NCBI RefSeq assembly: GCF_016863635.1
Contig: NZ_BOPG01000012.1
Coordinates: forward strand, 682,001 to 746,000
Reading direction: 5' to 3'
From: Virgisporangium aurantiacum
GTDB taxonomy: Bacteria > Actinomycetota > Actinomycetes > Mycobacteriales > Micromonosporaceae
DNA: 64,000 nt
The notes under the pieces are model-generated. The model worked only from the letters and a program-made list of their open reading frames with translations, searched no databases and was not told where the DNA came from. A program made the position numbers and the translations under genes. Of the stretch, positions 49,384-55,965 are shown piece after piece; position 1 is the first letter of the stretch, and each line of letters opens with the position of its first letter.

Positions 49384-50163
49384 TCACCCCTTCCGTTCCG
49401 CTTGGAGTTGGCCCCGGTACCACGCCAGGGTGTGATGTTCGACGACGCGGAACAGCGCCGACAGCACGACACCGATCACGCCGAGCAGGATGATGCCGGT
49501 CCACATCTCCGGTATCGCGAACCCGCGCTGGAACTGGACGATCGCCGCGCCCAGCCCCCGGTTGGCGCCGAACAGCTCACTGATCACCATGAGGATGACT
49601 CCGATCGACAGCGCCTGACGCGCACCGGTGGCGACGCGCGGGCTGGCGCCGCGCAGCACCACGTGGCGCAGGGTGGTGACGCGGCCGAGCCGGTAGGACC
49701 GGGCGGTGTCGCGCAGCACCTCGTCGACCGACCGGACGCCCTCGACGGTGTTGAGCAGGATCGGCCAGACGCACCCCAGCGCGATGGTGATCAGCTTGGC
49801 CGTCCAGCCGGTGTAGCCGGTGAACAGCGCGATCACCGGGATGAGGACCGGCGGCGGCAGCGCCCGGAAGAACTCGAACGTCGGCTCGCACAGGCTCCGC
49901 AGCGGACGCGAGGATCCGATGGCGGTACCCAGTGCCACGCCGACGACCAGCGCGACGAGGTACCCGATGGTGAGACGCGCGAGGCTGGGCAGGACGTCGT
50001 GCAGGATCGGGTCGGCGGTCCACGTCTTCGGGAACGCTTCCACGATCGACGACAGCGGCGGCCAGAAGAAGCTCGTGCTGCCGGCGGACGCGATCCACCA
50101 CAGCGCGACGAGGACGACCGGCAGCCCGAGCGCGAGCGCCACCCGGCGCAACAGGTCTTTCAC
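49384..50163 (-). CDS. ABC transporter permease (second of two)
   Basis: The start is GTG 50163, overlapping the stop of the other permease gene. The 259-residue product has about six membrane helices. It carries the coupling loop with DTARSYRLGRVTTLRHVVLRGASPRVATGARQ (EAA-type) and the conserved FFRALPPPVLIPVIALF. It is paralogous to the permease encoded at 50160-50993 and probably forms a heterodimeric channel with it; the SsuC/TauC class normally uses a homodimer. It lies directly upstream of the ATPase gene. Confidence 0.9.
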   Translation of the reverse strand: MKDLLRRVALALGLPVVLVALWWIASAGSTSFFWPPLSSIVEAFPKTWTADPILHDVLPSLARLTIGYLVALVVGVALGTAIGSSRPLRSLCEPTFEFFRALPPPVLIPVIALFTGYTGWTAKLITIALGCVWPILLNTVEGVRSVDEVLRDTARSYRLGRVTTLRHVVLRGASPRVATGARQALSIGVILMVISELFGANRGLGAAIVQFQRGFAIPEMWTGIILLGVIGVVLSALFRVVEHHTLAWYRGQLQAERKG

Positions 50164-50993
50164 AGGTCCCTCCGGATCGAGGTGTGCCAGCGCAGGACCC
50201 GTCGTTCGATGGCGCGGGCGGACGCATTGACCAGCACCCCGACGATGCCGACCACGATCACCAGCGCGTACGTCTCCGCGACGGCGCCCGAACTCTGCGC
50301 GACGCCGATGGACTTGCCGAGGCCGGGCACGCCGATGATGAGCTCCGCGGTGATCTCCAGGATGAGGGCGACCGCGGCGGCGAGCCGGAACCCGGTGACG
50401 ACGTACGGCAGCGCCGTCGGCCACACCACGGTCCGCACGACGCCCCAGCGGGAGAACCGGTACGACCGGGCGGTGTCCCGCACGACCGGGTCGACGTCGG
50501 CGACGCCGTACAGGACCTGGACGAGCACCTGCCAGAACGCCGCGTACACCACCAGGATCAGCGCCGACTCCATCCGGCTGCCGTAGATGAGGACGACGAG
50601 CGGGATCAGCGCGACCGACGGGATCGGTCGCAGAAACTCGATGGTCGACGCGGTGGCCGCCCGCAGCAGCGGCACGCTGCCGATCACCACACCGACGACG
50701 ATCCCGGCCACCATCGCGATCGCCAGGCCGATCGCCCAGCCCCGCAACGTCTGGCCGAGCGCGGTCCAGAAGTCCGCGACCGTCAGTTGCCGCGCCAGGG
50801 CCCGGGCCATCGTGCTGAACGGCGGCAGGAAGCGGCGGTCGACCGCCCCGGACCGCGGAAGGATCTCCACGACGGCGACGACCAGCACCAGCCCGAGCAG
50901 GCCCAGCGCCGGCTGACGCCACCGGTCGCCGAGCGGACTCCGGGTGGACCGGCCGGCGTCCGGCCGGTCCACGAGAGCGGTGGGAGACGACAT
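50160..50993 (-). CDS. ABC transporter permease (first of two)
   Basis: ATG 50993 overlaps the binding-protein stop. The 277-residue product has a short polar N-terminus, about six membrane helices, IEFLRPIPSVALIPLVVLIYG and the coupling loop DTARSYRFSRWGVVRTVVWPTALPYVVTGFR. Sequence similarity to the next permease is clear over the coupling loop (VRDTARSYR in both). The two genes probably arose by duplication and now encode a heterodimeric import channel. Confidence 0.9.
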   Translation of the reverse strand: MSSPTALVDRPDAGRSTRSPLGDRWRQPALGLLGLVLVVAVVEILPRSGAVDRRFLPPFSTMARALARQLTVADFWTALGQTLRGWAIGLAIAMVAGIVVGVVIGSVPLLRAATASTIEFLRPIPSVALIPLVVLIYGSRMESALILVVYAAFWQVLVQVLYGVADVDPVVRDTARSYRFSRWGVVRTVVWPTALPYVVTGFRLAAAVALILEITAELIIGVPGLGKSIGVAQSSGAVAETYALVIVVGIVGVLVNASARAIERRVLRWHTSIRRDL

Positions 50994-51979
50994 CAGGGAA
51001 GGAGCTTGTCGAGGGTCAGCGGCTTGGTGATCAGCCCGTCCTTCTTGGCGAGGTCGGCGAGCAACTGGACCGAGTCGCGGTCGACGGCGGTGGGCCACTT
51101 CGGCAGCGTCAGGTTCTTCATCACGGCCGGATCGATCTTGGTGTACGTGCCGAGGATGGCCCGCACGTCGTCCGGGTGCGCCGCGGCGTACTCCATCGAC
51201 TTCTTCATCGCGTTCGTGAAGCCCTTGACCACCGTGGCGTTGGCGGAGGCGTACTGCTGGGTGGTGAAGTACATCCCGACGGTGAGATCGGGGTCGGTGC
51301 CGGCATAGTTCGAGACGACCTGCCGGTCGCCCTGACCGGTGCCGATGGTCAGGAACGGCTCGACGACCTGTCCGGCGTCCACGTCGCCCTTGGCCACGGC
51401 CGCCACGATGTCCGGGAACGGCAGCTCGACGAACGTGATCCTGGACGGGTCGCCGCCGTCCTTCTGGACGACGTTGTTGACGGTCGTGGTGTTGATGTTC
51501 TTGAGCGTGTTGACCGCGACGCGCTTACCGGCGAGGTCCTTGGCCGACTTGATCGGGCTGTCGCCCTTGACGATGACGGCGCCGAAGTCCTTGCCGTCGG
51601 CGCCGGTGGAGGCGACACCGGCCGCGACGGCCTGCAGCGGCACGCCCTGCGAGTTGGCCAGCAGCAGCGAGGTGGTGTTGCTGAAGCCGAACTGGTACTG
51701 GCCACTGAGGACGCTCGGGACGATCGCCGCGCCGCCCTGTGCCGTCTCCAGCTTGAGCTCCAGGTGCTCGGCGGAGAAGAAGCCCTGCTTGATGCCGAGG
51801 TAGATGGGCGCGACGTCGACGATCGGGATCACGCCGACCGTGACCTGGGTGGTGCCGGTGGAAGCGGCAGGGGTGTCGTCGCCGCCGCAGCCACTGATGA
51901 GCAGGGCGGTGACGGCGGCAAGGGCGAGTACGAAGCGGCGGGGACGTCGGGCCGAGCCGTGGGTGGGCGGTCGGGACAT
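50993..51979 (-). CDS. ABC transporter substrate-binding lipoprotein, SsuA/NMT1-like
   Basis: The 328-residue product has a long lipoprotein signal (RRPRRFVLALAAVTALLISGCGG, lipobox LISGC). The NMT1/SsuA-type body has VTVGVIPIVDVAPIYLGIKQGFFSAEHLELKLE, QYQFGFSNTTSLLLANSQGVPLQAVA, DLAGKRVAVNTLKNINTTTVNNVV and FVELPFPDIVAAVAKGDVDAGQVVEPFL. First gene of the leftward operon, whose divergent neighbour is the aromatic ring-degradation operon. The ligand is therefore plausibly a hydroxybenzoate such as gallate, although family members also bind sulfonates and pyrimidines. Confidence 0.88.
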   Translation of the reverse strand: MSRPPTHGSARRPRRFVLALAAVTALLISGCGGDDTPAASTGTTQVTVGVIPIVDVAPIYLGIKQGFFSAEHLELKLETAQGGAAIVPSVLSGQYQFGFSNTTSLLLANSQGVPLQAVAAGVASTGADGKDFGAVIVKGDSPIKSAKDLAGKRVAVNTLKNINTTTVNNVVQKDGGDPSRITFVELPFPDIVAAVAKGDVDAGQVVEPFLTIGTGQGDRQVVSNYAGTDPDLTVGMYFTTQQYASANATVVKGFTNAMKKSMEYAAAHPDDVRAILGTYTKIDPAVMKNLTLPKWPTAVDRDSVQLLADLAKKDGLITKPLTLDKLLP

Positions 51980-52041
51980 GGGTCCTCCATGAGGGGTCGG
52001 AACGTGGCGTTCGGGAGGCCGACCCCGCGGACGTTACCAAT

Positions 52042-52053
52042 ATTGTCAACAAT
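52042..52053. promoter_or_regulatory. GntR-type operator candidate in the divergent promoter region
   Basis: ATTGTCAACAAT is a perfect 5-bp dyad around two bases and contains T-G-T-nn-A-C-A, the core of FadR-subfamily operators. It lies between the ABC-importer operon (start 51979) and the ring-degradation operon (start 52104), in a strikingly AT-rich patch. A direct repeat CAATCTTG (52050-52057 and 52062-52069) follows. The GntR gene at the end of the importer operon is the probable cognate regulator. Confidence 0.6.
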
Positions 52054-52103
52054 CTTGAACACAATCTTGCTTACAAAGTTGAAACGGCGTACATCTGTTG
52101 GGC

Positions 52104-52856
52104 ATGGATTCATTGGGCAGGGCACCTTCGGGCGGGGCATCGCATTACGTCGTGCGGCTCGTCGACCGTGCCGCCGAGGAGACCATCGACGCCCTGCGCG
52201 GGGCCGGCGTCGCGACCGCGCACGAGGCGGCGGGACGCGTCGGCCTGCTCGGCCCGGAGATCCGTCCCCGGCAGACCGGAACCGCGATCGGCGGATCCGC
52301 GATCACGGTGTCCTGCCACCCCGGCGACAACCTGATGATCCACGCGGCGGTCGAGGTCTGCCGGCCCGGCGACGTGCTCGTGGTGACCACGACGTCGCCG
52401 TCGACCGACGGCATGTTCGGCGAGTTGCTGGCCACGTCGCTGATCGCCCGCGGCGTCGTCGGCCTGGTGATCGACGCCGGGGTCCGCGACATCGCGGACC
52501 TGCGCGACCTGAGCTTTCCGGTCTGGTCGCGGTCGGTACACGCACAGGGGACCGTGAAAGCCAGCCCCGGTTCCGTGAACGTGCCCGTCGTCGTGGCGGG
52601 CCGGCTCGTGTCGCCGGGCGACATCGTCGTCGCCGACGACGACGGCGTGCTCGCGCTCCCGGCCGCGTGCGGTCCGGCGGTGGCCGCGGCATCGGCGGAG
52701 CGGCTGGCCACCGAGGCGACCAAGCGGGCGAAGCTGGCCGGCGGAACGCTCGGAGTGGACCTGTACAACCTCCGCCCGTTGCTCGCCGACCTCGGCGTCA
52801 GGTACGTCGACCGGCTGCCCGAGAACGGCAGCACGACCGGGAACGGCACGGCATGA
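52104..52856 (+). CDS. ligK: 4-carboxy-4-hydroxy-2-oxoadipate aldolase (LigK/RraA family)
   Basis: From ATG 52104 (an in-frame TTG lies two codons upstream) the product is 250 residues. It has the RraA/LigK fold, with TAHEAAGRVGLLGPEIRP, CHPGDNLMIHAAVEVCRPGDVLVV, the catalytic-site stretch GELLATSLIARGVVGLVIDAGVRDIADL and SPGDIVVADDDGVLALP. GELLATSxxARGVxGLVIDAGxRD is the class II CHA/HMG aldolase signature. It would split 4-carboxy-4-hydroxy-2-oxoadipate to pyruvate and oxaloacetate, the last step of gallate or 4,5-protocatechuate degradation. It is translationally coupled (ATGA) to the tautomerase gene. A separate RraA-like protein is encoded at 60734. Confidence 0.88.
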   Translation: MDSLGRAPSGGASHYVVRLVDRAAEETIDALRGAGVATAHEAAGRVGLLGPEIRPRQTGTAIGGSAITVSCHPGDNLMIHAAVEVCRPGDVLVVTTTSPSTDGMFGELLATSLIARGVVGLVIDAGVRDIADLRDLSFPVWSRSVHAQGTVKASPGSVNVPVVVAGRLVSPGDIVVADDDGVLALPAACGPAVAAASAERLATEATKRAKLAGGTLGVDLYNLRPLLADLGVRYVDRLPENGSTTGNGTA

Positions 52857-53917
52857 CCGACGACGGCATCCGCTGCATGCAACTGCGCGGCGGCAGTTCC
52901 AAGGGCGCCTACTTCCTCGCCGGCGACCTGCCCGCCGACCCGGTCGACCGCGACGACCTGCTGCTGCGCGTCATGGGGTCACCCGACGAGCGGCAGGTCG
53001 ACGGGATCGGCGGCGGGCACCCGCTCACCAGCAAGGTCGCGGTCGTCTCACCGTCCACAGTGGACGACGCCGACGTCGACTACCTGTTCCTCCAGGTCGT
53101 TCCCGACCGGGCGATCGTCACCGACGCGCAGACGTGCGGCAACCTCCTCGCCGGTGTCGGGCCGTTCGCCATCGAGCGCGGTCTGGTTCCGGTGACCGGC
53201 GACACCAGCACCGTACGCATCCGTATCGTCAACCCGGCGCCGAGCCTCGTCGAGGCGCGCGTCCGCACGTCCGGCGGGCGGGTGCGCTACGACGGCGACA
53301 CCGTGATGGCCGGGACCCCGTTCCCGGCGGCCCCGATCGACCTCACGTTCCCCGGCCGCGCCGACCCGGTGTTCCCCACCGGCCGGCTGGTCGACCGGTT
53401 CGCCGGCACCGAGGTCACCTGCGTCGACGCCGGCATGCCGGTGGTGCTCGTCCGCGCCGCCGACCTCGGCCTCGACGGCGCCGAGCCGCCCGACGTCCTG
53501 GAGGGCAACGACCACCTGCGGTCGGCCGTCGAGGCGGTCCGGATCGAGGCGGGCCGCGCGATGGGGCTCGGCGACGTACGGGACAGCACGGTCCCGAAGA
53601 TCACGATCGTCTCCGCGCCCCGGCACGGCGGCACCGTGACCACCCGGACCTTCATCCCGCACCGGGTGCACGCGGCCATCGGCGTCCTCGGTGCGGTGTC
53701 CGCCGCCGCCGGCGTGCTCACGCCGGGAACCGTGGCGCATCCCGGAAAACCGGGCGACCGGCTCGTGCGCGTCGAGCACCCGACCGGCACGTTCGAGGTC
53801 ACCGTCGACCTCGACCTCGACGGCGCGACCACGCGGCTGCGCCGCAGCGGGGTCGTGCGCACCGCCCGCAAGTTGTTCGACGGCCTCGTATGGCCACGCA
53901 GCGAGGAGACCGCATGA
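52853..53917 (+). CDS. galD: 4-oxalomesaconate tautomerase (GalD/PrpF family)
   Basis: The 354-residue product has the PrpF-family marks CMQLRGGSSKGAYFLAGDLP, VDGIGGGHPLTSKVAVV, the catalytic-type Cys in VTDAQTCGNLLAGVGPFAIERG, and VTCVDAGMPVVLVRAADLG. PrpF relatives isomerise unsaturated tricarboxylates. In gallate pathways GalD converts the keto form of 4-oxalomesaconate to the enol. The flanking aldolase and hydratase genes make that assignment much more likely than methylaconitate isomerisation. Its TGA overlaps the ATG of a repeat-derived short ORF. Confidence 0.87.
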   Translation: MTDDGIRCMQLRGGSSKGAYFLAGDLPADPVDRDDLLLRVMGSPDERQVDGIGGGHPLTSKVAVVSPSTVDDADVDYLFLQVVPDRAIVTDAQTCGNLLAGVGPFAIERGLVPVTGDTSTVRIRIVNPAPSLVEARVRTSGGRVRYDGDTVMAGTPFPAAPIDLTFPGRADPVFPTGRLVDRFAGTEVTCVDAGMPVVLVRAADLGLDGAEPPDVLEGNDHLRSAVEAVRIEAGRAMGLGDVRDSTVPKITIVSAPRHGGTVTTRTFIPHRVHAAIGVLGAVSAAAGVLTPGTVAHPGKPGDRLVRVEHPTGTFEVTVDLDLDGATTRLRRSGVVRTARKLFDGLVWPRSEETA

Positions 53918-53991
53918 GTGAGCGCAGCGAGCGAATCATCAACTCAGTGTTTGGGTCATGCGTCGCGAAGCGCAGCGGAGCGACGGCATGA
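53914..53991 (+). repeat. Repeat-like insert forming a 25-codon coupling ORF
   Basis: Between the tautomerase and dioxygenase genes lies a low-complexity insert built from AGCGCAGCG units (GAGCGCAGCGAGCGA and GAAGCGCAGCGGAGCGACG). It reads as one ORF from ATG 53914 to TGA 53991: MSERSERIINSVFGSCVAK and a short tail. The ATG overlaps the tautomerase stop and the TGA overlaps the dioxygenase ATG, each as ATGA. The sequence style is that of extragenic repeats common in this type of genome. The peptide itself probably has no function; it may just keep ribosomes moving to the next gene. Confidence 0.6.
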
Positions 53992-54950
53992 CCCTGCACG
54001 ACCCCGACCGGCGGCGCGACGTCGCCCACGTCGGCCCGATCGAGCTGTTCACCCCCGTGCTCGACGCGTCCCGCGACTTCTTCGTCGACCTGATGGGGTT
54101 GCGCGAGGTACGCCGCGACGACACCTCGGTCTACCTGCACACCTGGGACGACTACCAGTCGTGGACGGTCCGGCTGGTCGAGCGCGCGGCGGCCGGCATC
54201 GGGCGGACCTACCTGCGCGCCGCCGGCCCGCAGGCCGCCGTCCGGCTCCGGGCGGAGGTCGAGGCCGAGGGGCTGGGCCACGGGGTGGTCGACGACGTGC
54301 CGGGTCTGGGCGAGGTGTTCCTCTTCACCGACCCCGACGGTCACGAGTTCGGCCTCTACTGGGACGTCGACTGGTACGAGCCGGACGACACCGACCGGCC
54401 GGCGCTGAAGAACCAGGCGGCCCGGTACCCCGGCCGCGGGGCGAACGTACGACGGCTGGACCACGTCAACTACCTCACCGCCGACGTGCCCGCGACGTCG
54501 GCGTTCCTGCGCGACGTTCTCGGCGCCCGGTGCACCGAGCAGATCGTCAAGGACGACGGCAGCCCGCAGGCCATCTGGTACAACGTCGGCAACAAGACGT
54601 ACGACCTGGTGTACACCGAGGACTGGACCGGGTCGCACGGGCGCCTGCACCACATCGCGTTCGCCACCGACACCCGCGAGGAGATCCTGCGCGCCGCCGA
54701 CGTCTGCCTCGACGCCGGCGTCCACATCGAGACCGGCCCGCACAAGCACGCGATCCAGCAGACGTTCTTCCTCTACGTCTACGAACCGGGCGGCAACCGG
54801 ATCGAACTCTGCAACGCCGGTGCCCGTCTCATCCTCGCCCCGGACTGGAAGACGATCAGCTGGACGCGCGAGGAGCGGGCCAAGGGCCAGGCGTGGGGAC
54901 TGAAGACGATCGAGTCGTTCCACACCCACGGCACACCGGTCGTCCCATGA
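53988..54950 (+). CDS. VOC-fold (type I) extradiol ring-cleavage dioxygenase
   Basis: The 320-residue product has two tandem VOC domains, the layout of catechol 2,3-dioxygenases. The second domain holds the Fe(II) ligands: His159 in RRLDHVNYL, His221 or His222 in RLHHIAFATD and Glu273 in PGGNRIEL. The HKHAIQQTFFLYVYEPGGNRIEL run is typical of active type I extradiol enzymes. It lies between the tautomerase and hydratase genes, so its product should be 4-oxalomesaconate or a close relative, which implies a trihydroxybenzoate substrate such as gallate. Known gallate dioxygenases belong to the unrelated LigB (type II) family, so this would be a replacement. Confidence 0.88.
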   Translation: MTLHDPDRRRDVAHVGPIELFTPVLDASRDFFVDLMGLREVRRDDTSVYLHTWDDYQSWTVRLVERAAAGIGRTYLRAAGPQAAVRLRAEVEAEGLGHGVVDDVPGLGEVFLFTDPDGHEFGLYWDVDWYEPDDTDRPALKNQAARYPGRGANVRRLDHVNYLTADVPATSAFLRDVLGARCTEQIVKDDGSPQAIWYNVGNKTYDLVYTEDWTGSHGRLHHIAFATDTREEILRAADVCLDAGVHIETGPHKHAIQQTFFLYVYEPGGNRIELCNAGARLILAPDWKTISWTREERAKGQAWGLKTIESFHTHGTPVVP

Positions 54951-55945
54951 TCATTGACTGCCACGGCCACTACACGACCGCGCCCGCCGCGCACACCGCC
55001 TGGCGGGAGACCCAGGAGGAGGCGTTCCGGGCCGGACGGCGCCCGCAGAGGTACCCCCACATCTCCGACGACGAGATCCGCGACTCGATCGAGGGCAGCC
55101 AACTGCGTCTCATGGACGAGCGCGGCATCGACCTGACCATCTTCTCCCCGCGCGCGTCGGCGATGGGTCACCACGTCGGCGACGAGATCGTCAGCGCCGC
55201 CTGGACGACCGCGTGCAACGACCTCGTCGCCCGCGTGGTCGGCCTGTTCCCCGGCCGGTTCGTCGGCGTCTGCCAACTGCCGCAGTCACCGGGCGTCCCG
55301 ATCGGCAACGCCGTCGCCGAACTGCGCCGCTGCGTCGAGGAACTGGGCTTCGTCGGCTGCAATCTCAACCCCGACCCGAGCGGCGGGCACTGGACCGCTC
55401 CCCCGCTGACCGACCCCGCCTGGTACCCGCTCTACGAGGCGATGGTCGAACTCGACGTGCCGGCGATGGTGCACGTCTCGGCCGTCACCAACCCGAACTT
55501 CCGCGCCACCGGATCGCACTACCTCAACGCCGACACCACCGCGTTCATGCAGTTCCTCCAGGCCGACCTGTTCACCACGTTCCCCGGCCTCCGGTTCGTC
55601 GTCCCGCACGGCGGCGGGGCGGTGCCGTACCACTGGGGCCGGTTCCGCGGGCTCGCCGACATGCTGCACCGGCCCGCCGTCGAGGAGGCGTTGATGCGCA
55701 ACGTCTTCTTCGACACGTGCGTCTACCACCAGGCCGGCATCAACCTGCTCTTCGACGTCGTCGACGTCGACAACATCCTGTTCGGGTCCGAGATGGTCGG
55801 TGCCGTGCGCGGCATCGACCCGCGGACCGGTCACCACTTCGACGACACCCGCCGGTACGTCGACGCCCTCGAGTTGAGCCCGACCGACCGGCAGAAGGTC
55901 TTCGAGACGAACGCCCGCCGCGTCTACCCCCGCCTGAAACCCTGA
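54947..55945 (+). CDS. ligJ: 4-oxalomesaconate hydratase (LigJ-type amidohydrolase fold)
   Basis: The 332-residue product starts MIIDCHGHYTTAPAAHTAW; the H-x-H at residues 6 and 8 and the TTAP continuation are LigJ hallmarks. Other amidohydrolase-2 elements are DLTIFSPRASAMGHHVG, FVGCNLNPDPSGGHW, PAMVHVSAVTNPNF, FVVPHGGGAVPYHWGRF and ILFGSEMVGAVRG. LigJ adds water to 4-oxalomesaconate to give 4-carboxy-4-hydroxy-2-oxoadipate, the substrate of the aldolase encoded first in the operon. Its ATG overlaps the dioxygenase stop. Decarboxylase relatives share the fold but not the DCHGHYTTAP start. Confidence 0.9.
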   Translation: MIIDCHGHYTTAPAAHTAWRETQEEAFRAGRRPQRYPHISDDEIRDSIEGSQLRLMDERGIDLTIFSPRASAMGHHVGDEIVSAAWTTACNDLVARVVGLFPGRFVGVCQLPQSPGVPIGNAVAELRRCVEELGFVGCNLNPDPSGGHWTAPPLTDPAWYPLYEAMVELDVPAMVHVSAVTNPNFRATGSHYLNADTTAFMQFLQADLFTTFPGLRFVVPHGGGAVPYHWGRFRGLADMLHRPAVEEALMRNVFFDTCVYHQAGINLLFDVVDVDNILFGSEMVGAVRGIDPRTGHHFDDTRRYVDALELSPTDRQKVFETNARRVYPRLKP

Positions 55946-55965
55946 CCCCGAGGAGGCGAACCCCC

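Noticed and set aside
54947..55945. Alternative call of the LigJ-like gene as an aminocarboxymuconate-type decarboxylase
   Set aside because: The amidohydrolase-2 fold is shared. However, the N-terminal DCHGHYTTAP signature and the tautomerase/aldolase neighbours favour 4-oxalomesaconate hydratase.
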